Shown one piece after another: positions 16,293 through 24,783 of a DNA stretch of 64,000 bases (position 1 is the stretch's first letter; every line of letters begins with the position of its first letter). The notes under the pieces were generated by a model. It ran no database searches. It saw only the letters and a program-made list of their open reading frames with translations, and was not told the DNA's origin. Position numbers and translations under genes: made by a program. The stretch spans positions 1 through 64,000 of the forward strand of contig JACJXR010000002.1 of NCBI GenBank assembly GCA_020636505.1. The letters run 5' to 3'. Source of the DNA: Chitinophagales bacterium. GTDB taxonomy: Bacteria; Bacteroidota; Bacteroidia; Chitinophagales; Chitinophagaceae.

Positions 16293-18257
16293 TTAACGTA
16301 CCAATGTTACATCACCTTTTTGCTTAACGGTGTTGCCATCCTTATCAATGGCGTCTAACATCCAATAATAAGTGCCAATATCTGAGGTTTTACCATAGAA
16401 TGTACCGTCCCAACCATCACCAATCCTATTTGTCTGGAACACTTGCTCACCCCATCTGTTGAACACCCTGAAGTACTTATACTCTCTAAACCCGACACTC
16501 AACGGTTTGAGCACATCATTCAAACCATCCCCGTTTGGAGAAAATGCAGAAGGAACAAACAGAGAACCTTGCGCTACAACCCATACCTGAATACTGTCTG
16601 TGCCCTCGCAACCATATGAACTTCGGATAAAGACGCTGTAATTGTATTTTCCGGTGTCCGGATAAAAACCTCGTGGATTGTATACTCCGGTTGTATTAAG
16701 CCTATCGGCAGGTGTCCATTCATAGTAAATACCTCCTTGGGCATTGAAGTCAACAGACTCACCCCTTACTATTATCGTATCATTACCTGCAAATGGGAAA
16801 AACCTCTCAACATCAATACTTGTCCTTGCTGTATCCACACACCCTTTCTCACTTTTGGATATCAATTGCACATTATAGATACCGCCTTGCTGATACCTGT
16901 GCTTAGGGTTCTGCTCAGTTGATGTTGAGCCATCCCCAAAATTCCAGAGCCATCTGTTTATCGGTTTGTAAGTTGCCTCAGAAAGGTCTGTAAAGGCTAT
17001 CTCCGCCTTCGGACAACGCAGCCCGTCAAACACAAACGAAGAAGAAAAATCAGGATATACTTTTACGAAACGAGATATACTATCCTCGCAAGTGGATCCT
17101 TTGTTCACCACTAGTCTGACAACATACGTTCCTGTATCGGGATACGTATATGTAGGTTCGAAGTCGTTGGAAACCGCACCTGAAACCCCAAAATCCCAGT
17201 CGTATTGAAAACCACCTTTACTTGTATTGACAAACTTCACAGTTTTTGTCTTACACTCAACGATGTATGTGTTATACTCTTCGGAAAACTGCGGAATACT
17301 AGCCACAACAACTTTGGAGCAGTTGGTTACTACAAACTGGAACTCTCTGCGTACCGTGTTTATTATCACTCCATTCCTCCATTCATGTACACATACCGAT
17401 ACAACAAAACGCCCTTGTAAGTTTGGCGTACCCGTAAGCATACCAGTACGTGAATCTATTTGAATTGTAGGGTTGCCACCCATTGGCACTTGTGCCGAAA
17501 AACCTGCCTTATATCCAAAGCTCGGAGGATTTGAGTTTAAAACAGACAATGGCGGAGGCAATATTGGGTTAGGGCGAGGTTTAGGGTCACGCGTTTCCCC
17601 ACCCGGATATGCATCACACAACTCATACGATAGCGAATCGCCATCGGGATCAATTGCTGAGTGATCGTATGTCAACGGTGTATTGATACAAATTATCTGT
17701 GGTGGATAGTTCCAGAAATATGCACTGTTGTTACACAGAACTTCTCCCGAACCGGGTATCTGGCAAAAGTATGTGGCACCTACTTGTCCGGGATTGTTAA
17801 GGTTCAAAATGCTTTCGTTCCGACAACATCTTGTATACACTACTTTATATCCACTGGAGTTCGATGGCAACCTGAACACTCGGGTGAAACTCAAACGCCT
17901 CAAACAAACCTCAGGAGGGTTATTCACACAGTCATTGTCGAAATTCGGCTTAACTATGTTTGCAGAAGTATCACCTCCCGCACCACGACCAATGGAATCA
18001 ACTATTGAGATATTTCCATCGTTTGAAAAAATGCCTATTATAGCGGGGTTATCCTCACGTCTTGCTACATCCAAACCATTAAGACAGTCCTGATAGATTT
18101 CCACCTGTATCTCATACAACACATTACCAAAGGGGTCTGTCCCCAAACACTTATATGTGATGCCACCACCCACGATATGTGTTGCCATAGCCGAAACAGC
18201 TCCTAAACAGAAGGCTATACACAACAACAAGTACTTTATTTTCACAAACTTCAACAT
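16293..18257 (-). CDS. T9SS cargo with PKD domains and gliding-motility-type C-terminus
   Basis: 654 residues from ATG 18257 (MLKFVKIKYLLLCIAFCLGAVSA signal peptide); an ATG 21 bp upstream overlaps the hydrolase gene. The N-terminal block THIVGGGITYKCLG is frequent at the start of Bacteroidota gliding-associated proteins. Two PKD-type Ig domains are visible (WDFGVSG...TYPDTGTYVVRLVV and WNFGDGSTSTEQNPKHRYQQGGIYNVQL). The C-terminal ~90 residues PSAFSPNGDGLNDVLKP...FNRWGEQVFQT...WDGTFYGK...GTYYWMLDAIDKDG are the CHU_C (type B) sorting domain for T9SS export. It is a surface or secreted protein of unknown ligand. Confidence 0.93.
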   Translation of the reverse strand: MLKFVKIKYLLLCIAFCLGAVSAMATHIVGGGITYKCLGTDPFGNVLYEIQVEIYQDCLNGLDVARREDNPAIIGIFSNDGNISIVDSIGRGAGGDTSANIVKPNFDNDCVNNPPEVCLRRLSFTRVFRLPSNSSGYKVVYTRCCRNESILNLNNPGQVGATYFCQIPGSGEVLCNNSAYFWNYPPQIICINTPLTYDHSAIDPDGDSLSYELCDAYPGGETRDPKPRPNPILPPPLSVLNSNPPSFGYKAGFSAQVPMGGNPTIQIDSRTGMLTGTPNLQGRFVVSVCVHEWRNGVIINTVRREFQFVVTNCSKVVVASIPQFSEEYNTYIVECKTKTVKFVNTSKGGFQYDWDFGVSGAVSNDFEPTYTYPDTGTYVVRLVVNKGSTCEDSISRFVKVYPDFSSSFVFDGLRCPKAEIAFTDLSEATYKPINRWLWNFGDGSTSTEQNPKHRYQQGGIYNVQLISKSEKGCVDTARTSIDVERFFPFAGNDTIIVRGESVDFNAQGGIYYEWTPADRLNTTGVYNPRGFYPDTGKYNYSVFIRSSYGCEGTDSIQVWVVAQGSLFVPSAFSPNGDGLNDVLKPLSVGFREYKYFRVFNRWGEQVFQTNRIGDGWDGTFYGKTSDIGTYYWMLDAIDKDGNTVKQKGDVTLVR

Positions 18258-18264
18258 TAATCGA

Positions 18265-19074
18265 CTAATTGCGAGCATCGTAACAGTAAATCAGAAACTC
18301 ATCCAAATCCTTCATCAACATGTCCGGCTGCTCCATCATACTCATATGCCCACAGTTCTTATAGACATATACAAAGTTAACGTTCGTTAGGGTGGTTTGT
18401 TGTATTAATGAGCTTTTCGGAATTATTGAGTCGTCTTCACCTATCACCCAAGCCACGGCTAAATCATTGTTACTCAATTTACCGGTTCTGTCTGGCCTGT
18501 TTATCATGGCATTGTAAAATGCTACGAGACTACCGGGAGGGGTGCGCAGAGCGGTTTCCAAAGTACCTTCAAGGTACGACTTTTTACCGTCACTACCAGA
18601 AAACAGGTTGGGCACCATTTGTTTGACAAAAGGCTCTTTACCCCCTTTTTCTATCAACTCTATCACTTTCCTTCGCTGCGCTTTCTTTTCTTCACTGTCG
18701 GCCTGAGCCGAAGAATGAAGCATCACTAGACCTTTCAGCATACTTGGATACAAGTCGGCAAATGCCAATGCAACATATCCACCCATAGAATGTCCGGCCA
18801 ACACAGCAGAGCTAACCCCCTCATTATCAAGCACTGACCTTACAGACTCAGCCATATCTTCAACTGTTAAATCTGTTTCTCTACTGATACTGCCACCACT
18901 ACCGGGCATATCGGGAACGATAACTTTATACTTTTTTGATAGTTTATCAACAACTTCATTCCATATGGTTCCATCCAGTGGAAACCCATGGATCAGCACC
19001 ACCGCATAACCCTCACCTGAGACGGTATATTGTATATTTTCAAACCTACTCGTCCGAATATTCTTAGTTTCCAT
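18265..19074 (-). CDS. Alpha/beta-hydrolase
   Basis: 269 residues with the standard fold: oxyanion region LIHGFPLDGTIW (24-36), nucleophile elbow GHSMGGYVAL (Ser near 95), acid in VIGEDDSIIP (~212-220) and His in NCGHMSMMEQP (~245). The substrate is not indicated; close families include carboxyl esterases and haloperoxidase-like hydrolases. No signal peptide. The start overlaps the DUF4105 gene end by 11 bp, so they form one transcript. Confidence 0.9.
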   Translation of the reverse strand: METKNIRTSRFENIQYTVSGEGYAVVLIHGFPLDGTIWNEVVDKLSKKYKVIVPDMPGSGGSISRETDLTVEDMAESVRSVLDNEGVSSAVLAGHSMGGYVALAFADLYPSMLKGLVMLHSSAQADSEEKKAQRRKVIELIEKGGKEPFVKQMVPNLFSGSDGKKSYLEGTLETALRTPPGSLVAFYNAMINRPDRTGKLSNNDLAVAWVIGEDDSIIPKSSLIQQTTLTNVNFVYVYKNCGHMSMMEQPDMLMKDLDEFLIYCYDARN

Positions 19075-20209
19075 TTCTGTTTTTCTTAATTATCGCTCCA
19101 TAAACAAACAATAAAGCCAATAATAACGGAGACAGTTCAAGTAATGGCAATCCCTGTACACCTACCACATGCAAGGTCAGTGATACAAACACCAATACAA
19201 TTGCCAACATTGCATATTTATCCTTGTTACGTTTAGGCAAAAATGCAACTACAAGGTTAGTCGGTAGTGCCCAAAGCATGTTGTAGTTGTTCTGACAACC
19301 CTGGTGGTCAGTCGCAAACCACATAGCGAACATCAAGCAGCCTAACAGTCCTGTAACAAACAACAGAATAAACGCCATTATGTTTCCGAGTAGTTTCATT
19401 CTCGGCAACATGACACCTACAATGGTAAACATTGCAACAAGTACCGTTATTACAAACATCCAGTTGGTACCCGCCGTTCTTTTCACACCTTCAGGAACTA
19501 TCGTCTGAGCTTTGTCTGCTATAGGTTCTCCATTTACCGTTCCCGTTTCGATACCTTTCATTAAGAAATCAGGCACCCACATCACATCGGTATTAGACAT
19601 CGGTTTATCTATCTTACTACCCAACAGTATATTACAACCCACACGTTCAAAGTGTTTTATGTAGAAGTATTGATTCATCACATCACGATATGTGACATTA
19701 TGGTCTGTGGGTAATGTTTGCCCAAATTGAAAAGAGGAACCCAATACTTTTGGGAAAATATCTCTTATACGTGTTGCACAGTTGTCAAAAAAGAAATCGT
19801 ACTTGTAATACTTGTTCTCTTCTTTGGCATTGTTTACCAAATAATACTGTATGGCTCTCTTCTCATCAGCCTTAAGATGCAACACTTGCTCCACAACACT
19901 ACGCTGTTCGTATTTATATTCTTCCAAAAATATCTCGTAAGGATAGTAAGACACATAATACAACAGCTTACCCCTCATGAACTGTACCTCAAACCCCTCA
20001 CCAAACGAAAAGGTACCATAATTGTACACAAGGTCTGTACCGTTGTTGCTGTCTACCACACGAACAGCTGTATGGCCGAATTGAGCCCATATCTCATCAC
20101 CTGTACCGCAGGTCAATAGGCTTATTTGCAACCCACTGCTGTCGGTTTGAGCATTGACGCTAAAAGTGCCGATAAAGCAGCATACTATGAGCAATATCTT
20201 CTTGAACAT
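19064..20209 (-). CDS. DUF4105 protein with C-terminal membrane region
   Basis: 381 residues: signal peptide (MFKKILLIVCCFIGTFSVNAQ), a DUF4105 domain at ~25-220 and about five hydrophobic helices from ~245 to 375. DUF4105 blocks seen are LLTCGTGDEIWAQFGHTAVRV, YNYGTFSFGE, FFFDNCATRIRDIF (NC-T/A motif) and the charged RxxxxYLVNN. The NC motif and Gly-His residues suggest a papain/NlpC-like enzyme fold facing the periplasm, by analogy with the N-terminus of bacterial Lnb-type proteins; activity is unproven. Common in Bacteroidota. Confidence 0.88.
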   Translation of the reverse strand: MFKKILLIVCCFIGTFSVNAQTDSSGLQISLLTCGTGDEIWAQFGHTAVRVVDSNNGTDLVYNYGTFSFGEGFEVQFMRGKLLYYVSYYPYEIFLEEYKYEQRSVVEQVLHLKADEKRAIQYYLVNNAKEENKYYKYDFFFDNCATRIRDIFPKVLGSSFQFGQTLPTDHNVTYRDVMNQYFYIKHFERVGCNILLGSKIDKPMSNTDVMWVPDFLMKGIETGTVNGEPIADKAQTIVPEGVKRTAGTNWMFVITVLVAMFTIVGVMLPRMKLLGNIMAFILLFVTGLLGCLMFAMWFATDHQGCQNNYNMLWALPTNLVVAFLPKRNKDKYAMLAIVLVFVSLTLHVVGVQGLPLLELSPLLLALLFVYGAIIKKNRNGN

Positions 20210-20224
20210 GACGCAAAATAAGAA

Positions 20225-20247
20225 AAGGCTGCCTTGAAAGCAGCCTT
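20225..20247 (-). terminator. Rho-independent terminator of the sdhCAB operon
   Basis: Perfect 8-bp stem AAGGCTGC / GCAGCCTT with a 7-base loop, then TTTTCTTATTTT on the minus strand. It lies 26 bp beyond the sdhB stop. Confidence 0.88.
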
Positions 20248-20272
20248 AGTCAATTATTTATGTATAAAGATA

Positions 20273-21034
20273 TTATACGGCGTTTTGAGAACCTCCATCA
20301 AGCATGGCACCCATATACTCACGGTTAAGCCTTGCAATGTTCTCCAATGATATACCCTTAGGACACTCTGCTTCGCAGGCACCTATATTGGTACAACCAC
20401 CAAATCCTTCCTTGTCCATCTGTTCTACCATATCCACAACACGTGTTTTACGCTCAGGAGCACCTTGCGGCAACATTGCCAAGTGAGACACCTTTGCAGA
20501 CGTAAACAACATGGCAGATGCGTTAGGACAAGCTGCAACACAAGCACCACAACCGATACATGCCGCAGAAGCAAAGGCCTCATCTGCACTATGCTTTTCT
20601 ATTGGAATGGAGTTGGCATCAACAGCATTACCTGTGTTTACCGACACATAACCACCGGCCTGTATGATCCTATCAAAAGCTGTACGGTCAACAGCAAGGT
20701 CTTTTATCACAGGAAATGCATCCGCGCGGAAAGGTTCTACAACGATGGTATCACCATTCTTATACTCACGCATATGCAACTGACATGTGGTTGTATGATG
20801 CCAAGGACCGTGAGGACGACCATTGATAACCATGCTACACATACCACAGATACCTTCTCTACAATCGTGATCGAAAGCTATAGGCTCTTTCTGCTCGGCT
20901 ATCAATTGTTCATTCAACACGTCGAACATTTCAAGGAATGACATCTCAGAAGAAATATCTTTCACCGAATACGTTTCAAACTTGCCTTGTTCTTTATTGT
21001 TCTTCTGGCGCCAAACTTTCAACGTCAGACTCAT
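20273..21034 (-). CDS. sdhB: Succinate dehydrogenase/fumarate reductase iron-sulfur subunit
   Basis: 253 residues from the ATG at 21034 (MSLTLKVWRQ, matching the family start); an ATG 15 bp upstream is possible. It carries electrons from FAD to quinone. The 2Fe-2S ligands are in DHDCREGICGMCSMVINGRPHGP plus a Cys in TTTCQLHM; the 4Fe-4S and 3Fe-4S ligands are in CIGCGACVAACPNAS and GCTNIGACEAECPKGIS. Length and the GRPHGP block match the Bacteroidota/epsilon-type B subunit. Last gene of sdhCAB. Confidence 0.96.
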   Translation of the reverse strand: MSLTLKVWRQKNNKEQGKFETYSVKDISSEMSFLEMFDVLNEQLIAEQKEPIAFDHDCREGICGMCSMVINGRPHGPWHHTTTCQLHMREYKNGDTIVVEPFRADAFPVIKDLAVDRTAFDRIIQAGGYVSVNTGNAVDANSIPIEKHSADEAFASAACIGCGACVAACPNASAMLFTSAKVSHLAMLPQGAPERKTRVVDMVEQMDKEGFGGCTNIGACEAECPKGISLENIARLNREYMGAMLDGGSQNAV

Positions 21035-21080
21035 ATTGTAATGTTCCATATTATCAGAACTGTTTTCTTGTGTTCAACTG

Positions 21081-23057
21081 TTATTTATAGCTACGTTGTG
21101 TCGGTTTGACAACATCGTAGTTCAAATCTTCTTTATGTAGTTCAAATGAGCTATCTCCTTTGTACTCCCATGCGGCAACATACATGTACTGATCGTCTTG
21201 ACGCAATGCTTCACCCTCTTCTGTTTGGTACTCCTCACGGAAGTGACCACCACAGCTTTCGTTTCTGTTCAATGCATCCAAACACATCAATTCTCCCAGT
21301 TCAAGGAAATCTGCAACACGGCCTGCCTTATCCAACTCTGGGTTGAACTCCATTGCATCACCCGGTATGAATACATCTTCCCAAAACTCTTTACGCAACG
21401 CTTGAATCTCCTGAACGGCTTCTTTCAAACCTTCCGCGTTACGCGCCATACCACACTTGTTCCACATTATCTTACCCAAACGTTTATGGAAGCTTTCTAC
21501 ACTCTGCTTACCCTTAATGCTCATCAACTTCTCAATACGTCCTCTCACCTCATTTTCAGCCTGAACAAATGCTTCATGGTCTGTTACTATTGATTTGGTG
21601 CGTATCTCGTCTGCCAAGTAGTTACCGAGTGTGTAAGGTATTACAAAGTAACCATCAGCAAGACCCTGCATCAATGCAGATGCTCCAAGACGGTTGGCAC
21701 CATGATCGCTAAAGTTGGCTTCGCCCAATGCATACAAGCCGGGAACGGTTGTCATCAACTCATAATCCACCCAAAGGCCACCCATTGTGTAGTGTACCGC
21801 AGGATATATTCGCATCGGCACTTCATATGGATTTTCACCTGTTATCTTTTCATACATCTCAAACAGGTTGCCGTATTTGGCTTTCACAACTTCCTTACCA
21901 AGCTCTTTTATCTTATCAGCACCAGCATTATCCAAACCAAGCTTGTTAGCTTCACTGTTACCATAACGTTCGATTGCGGAAGCATAATCAAGGTATACGG
22001 CTTGTTTGGATGCTCCTACACCATATCCGGCATCACAACGCTCTTTGGCTGCACGGCTTGCCACGTCACGTGGAACAAGGTTACCGAATGCCGGATACCT
22101 TCTTTCCAAATAGTAATCTCTTTCTTCTTCAGGTATATCGTTTGCCTTGCGGCTGTCGTTTTGTTTTTTAGGCACCCATATACGGCCATCGTTTCTCAAA
22201 GATTCTGACATCAATGTCAACTTCGATTGATGGTCGCCACTTACTGGAATACACGTCGGGTGTATCTGTGTATAACATGGGTTACCGAAATATGCTCCGT
22301 TCTTATGTGCTTTCCAAGCAGCTGTCACGTTACTGCCCATTGCGTTTGTAGACAGATAGAATACGTTACCGTAACCACCTGTACACAATAATACTGCATG
22401 ACCGAAATGACGCTCCAGCTCACCTGTTACAAGGTTGCGCGCTATAATACCACGAGCCTTGCCATCTATCTTCACCACTTCAAGCATTTCGTGGCGAGTA
22501 TATTCTTTCACGTTACCCAACGCCACTTGTCTTTCCAATGCTTGATATGCACCTATCAACAACTGTTGACCTGTTTGACCAGCAGCATAGAATGTACGTT
22601 GTACTTGTACTCCACCGAAAGAACGGTTGCTCAACAATCCGCCATACTCACGTGCAAAAGGCACACCTTGAGCCACACACTGGTCAATAATGTTTGCACT
22701 CACCTCTGCCAATCTGTGAACGTTACCTTCACGAGCACGATAGTCACCACCTTTGATGGTATCGTAGAATAAACGGTAGGTACTGTCACCATCGTTTTGA
22801 TAGTTCTTGGCGGCATTTATACCACCCTGCGCTGCAATGGAGTGTGCACGACGAGGACTGTCTTGAAAACAAAACGCTTTTACCTTGTAGCCCATTTCAC
22901 CAAGGCTGGCGGCAGCGGATGCGCCCGCAAGACCTGTACCGACAACTATCACCTCAAGATGACGTTTGTTGGCCGGGTTAACAAGGCGGCATTTTGATTT
23001 ATAATCTTCCCATTTTGACCCTAAAGGTCCTTCCGGTGTTTTTGAATTAAGTGTCAT
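21081..23057 (-). CDS. sdhA: Succinate dehydrogenase/fumarate reductase flavoprotein subunit
   Basis: 658 residues, the longer form found in Bacteroidota and Bacillus-type class B complexes. The FAD-binding dinucleotide fold is VVGTGLAGASAAASLGEMG (~38-56); the covalent-FAD His segment is HSIAAQGGINAAKNY; the catalytic/substrate loops TQIHPTCIP and HYTMGGLWVDYE, and the FAD-binding EANFSDHGANRLGASALMQGL are present. It oxidises succinate (or reduces fumarate) on the cytosolic face. Separated by 34 bp from sdhC and 46 bp from sdhB. Confidence 0.96.
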   Translation of the reverse strand: MTLNSKTPEGPLGSKWEDYKSKCRLVNPANKRHLEVIVVGTGLAGASAAASLGEMGYKVKAFCFQDSPRRAHSIAAQGGINAAKNYQNDGDSTYRLFYDTIKGGDYRAREGNVHRLAEVSANIIDQCVAQGVPFAREYGGLLSNRSFGGVQVQRTFYAAGQTGQQLLIGAYQALERQVALGNVKEYTRHEMLEVVKIDGKARGIIARNLVTGELERHFGHAVLLCTGGYGNVFYLSTNAMGSNVTAAWKAHKNGAYFGNPCYTQIHPTCIPVSGDHQSKLTLMSESLRNDGRIWVPKKQNDSRKANDIPEEERDYYLERRYPAFGNLVPRDVASRAAKERCDAGYGVGASKQAVYLDYASAIERYGNSEANKLGLDNAGADKIKELGKEVVKAKYGNLFEMYEKITGENPYEVPMRIYPAVHYTMGGLWVDYELMTTVPGLYALGEANFSDHGANRLGASALMQGLADGYFVIPYTLGNYLADEIRTKSIVTDHEAFVQAENEVRGRIEKLMSIKGKQSVESFHKRLGKIMWNKCGMARNAEGLKEAVQEIQALRKEFWEDVFIPGDAMEFNPELDKAGRVADFLELGELMCLDALNRNESCGGHFREEYQTEEGEALRQDDQYMYVAAWEYKGDSSFELHKEDLNYDVVKPTQRSYK

Positions 23058-23091
23058 ATCAGAAACAGATATTATAAGCTTCTTAATTGAT

Positions 23092-23760
23092 TTATTGTAT
23101 CCAGCCGAAATAGAATGCTATTGGCATAAGTGCGAATATCAGTGGAACGATTATCGAAAATCCTATACCGATATTTTTTATCATCATTTTATACTTGTGC
23201 ATGGCAAGACCCAAAGTTTGGAATGCACTGTAAAAGCCATGCAACAAGTGCCATGCCAATGAGATACAGCCAAAAAGGTACAGCGCGACTATACCGGGAT
23301 GTTGAAACTCATCTCTCATCATATCGTACAATGGCAATTCTCCATCTCCGAATGTTTGTGCTGTCCTATTGGGTGCCCAGAACATACCTATATGCACAAC
23401 AAGGAATATCAGTATCAATGTACCTAACAGTCCCATGGACCTGCTATACCACTTGCTATTGACATTACCCGCTTTAACAGCATACTTTGATGAACGCTTT
23501 GCTCTGTTCTTCGCCCATAACATCAAACCCTGAACAATGTGCAGAATTAGAAAAGCGAACAGACCGATCTCTATCGTACGTATCACAACGTTGGTACCCA
23601 TAAAGTGGGCGAGCTCATCAAATGATTTACCACCATCGTTCCAGAATATTTGCGCATTGATGTAGCAATGGACGATCAAAAAGGTGATTAGAAAAAGGCC
23701 GGTAAGGCTCATTTGAATTTTTTTACCAACCGACGTACTGAAATAGTTTTTCCAGGACAT
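23092..23760 (-). CDS. sdhC: Succinate dehydrogenase cytochrome b subunit
   Basis: 222 residues with five transmembrane helices (approx 15-33, 62-84, 108-127, 152-172, 196-217), the single-polypeptide, di-haem class B anchor found in Bacteroidota. Conserved His residues lie in FLIVHCYIN, FLILHIVQGL, FLVVHIGMFW and SLAWHLLHGFYSA, suitable for haem b ligation. First gene of sdhCAB; a full promoter lies 44-74 bp upstream. Confidence 0.95.
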   Translation of the reverse strand: MSWKNYFSTSVGKKIQMSLTGLFLITFLIVHCYINAQIFWNDGGKSFDELAHFMGTNVVIRTIEIGLFAFLILHIVQGLMLWAKNRAKRSSKYAVKAGNVNSKWYSRSMGLLGTLILIFLVVHIGMFWAPNRTAQTFGDGELPLYDMMRDEFQHPGIVALYLFGCISLAWHLLHGFYSAFQTLGLAMHKYKMMIKNIGIGFSIIVPLIFALMPIAFYFGWIQ

Positions 23761-23803
23761 AAATGCTCAAATAGTTTGAGTGAGTGTAAAGTAGAAAACT
23801 ATG

Positions 23804-23834
23804 CAAAGATAATAGTAGATAAATGAATAGGCAA
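23804..23834 (-). promoter_or_regulatory. Bacteroidota-type promoter of sdhCAB
   Basis: Minus strand: -33 TTG at 23834-23832, 20-bp spacer, -7 TATCTTTG at 23811-23804 (consensus TAnnTTTG). Predicted transcription start about 23797, giving a ~37-base leader to the ATG at 23760. The leader holds a small inverted repeat CTCAAA TAG TTTGAG (23767-23781). Confidence 0.75.
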
Positions 23835-23845
23835 TTAATAAGATT

Positions 23846-24418
23846 TTATTCTATATAATCCTCCAATCGCAACATCTTATTATCTATTAACTGGTAAAAG
23901 TGAGCAGGTTGGAAGGTACGCCAGTTATCACATTCCAAGAAACGCACATATCTATCTATACGAGAAGACATAAAATCATACTTGGTGGCCTCAGGCATGT
24001 TTACAGAAACGATCCAACCACCTCCATCTTTTATATCCTCATACCACTCGTCGTAATAATCATCATCGCTGCTATGGAAGTTCAATACGTTTTCTGAAAC
24101 AAGGATGTACTTGTATATACCATTCGCGATCATATGGTCAATAATCTCTCGTTTGAGCAGCATGATATCGTTCTCAACGGCATCATTCCACTCTCCTATC
24201 AACTCAATAATGGCATAATTGACATCATAGTCAACGTAAAGGACTTTCATGTACAATGTACGTGAACCGAATTCATCCCATTGCGGATGTATGTAGTAAT
24301 TGTAAACTGTATTGGAAAACTCAAACTCGCTGTACTCTCGGCCATAAAAGGGCGAGTATTCATCTTCTTCGGCAGTGTATAAATGTCGCCAATTATAGTA
24401 AGGTTCTATCTCATGCAT
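23846..24418 (-). CDS. Acidic conserved protein of unknown function
   Basis: 190 residues, strongly acidic and Tyr rich, no signal peptide or membrane segment. Features: N-terminal YYNWRHLYTAEEDEYSPFYGREYSEFEFSN, a central MLLKREIIDHMIANGIYKYILVSENVLNFHSSDDDYYDEWYEDI and a C-terminal CDNWRTFQPAHFYQLIDNKMLRLEDYIE. The alternation of strand and helix (KVLYVDYDVNYAIIELIG / LLKREIIDHMIANG / KYILVSENVLNF) looks like a compact alpha/beta fold, but I cannot name a family. It is the last gene of the minus-strand set after the rhodanese gene (43-bp gap). Confidence 0.78.
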   Translation of the reverse strand: MHEIEPYYNWRHLYTAEEDEYSPFYGREYSEFEFSNTVYNYYIHPQWDEFGSRTLYMKVLYVDYDVNYAIIELIGEWNDAVENDIMLLKREIIDHMIANGIYKYILVSENVLNFHSSDDDYYDEWYEDIKDGGGWIVSVNMPEATKYDFMSSRIDRYVRFLECDNWRTFQPAHFYQLIDNKMLRLEDYIE

Positions 24419-24461
24419 ATCGTTCCTTCACTATTTCTCAGCACAATAGCGCATGCTGTTA

Positions 24462-24782
24462 TTACTTTAATTTTTCCGTTCCGAATTTCTCCTCCCAAGC
24501 AAGTATACCACCAGTCACATTCACAGTATCGGCAAAACCCACCTGCTCCAAAACCATACAAGCCTGCATACTGCGTTTGCCCGACCTGCAATGAACTATC
24601 ACCTCTTTATCTTTCCATTCATCTATGTCATCTATCTGCATATTGATGATATTGCCAAGAGGCAGCAGTTTTGCCCCAATATTGAATTCGGCATATTCAT
24701 CAGGGTCTCTCACATCAAGTACATTCAGTTGCTCACCGTTATCCACCCTTTGTTTTAATTCTTCTACAGATATTTCTCTCAT
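24462..24782 (-). CDS. Rhodanese-like domain protein
   Basis: 106 residues, a single rhodanese domain of the PspE/GlpE type. The active loop is VHCRSGKRS with catalytic Cys near residue 66, and the structural block LNVLDVRDPDEYAEFNIGAKLLPLGNI is at ~19-46. It would transfer sulfane sulfur to thiol acceptors in the cytosol. It starts one base after the stop of the T9SS cargo gene, so it is co-transcribed. Confidence 0.93.
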   Translation of the reverse strand: MREISVEELKQRVDNGEQLNVLDVRDPDEYAEFNIGAKLLPLGNIINMQIDDIDEWKDKEVIVHCRSGKRSMQACMVLEQVGFADTVNVTGGILAWEEKFGTEKLK

Positions 24783-24783
24783 A

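Noticed and set aside
21702..22208. 168-codon plus-strand frame inside sdhA
   Set aside because: Antisense to the well-conserved flavoprotein gene; no start context or motif.
23846..24418. Acidic protein as an immunity protein or antitoxin
   Set aside because: No toxin partner is adjacent and no family signature can be read; left as unknown.
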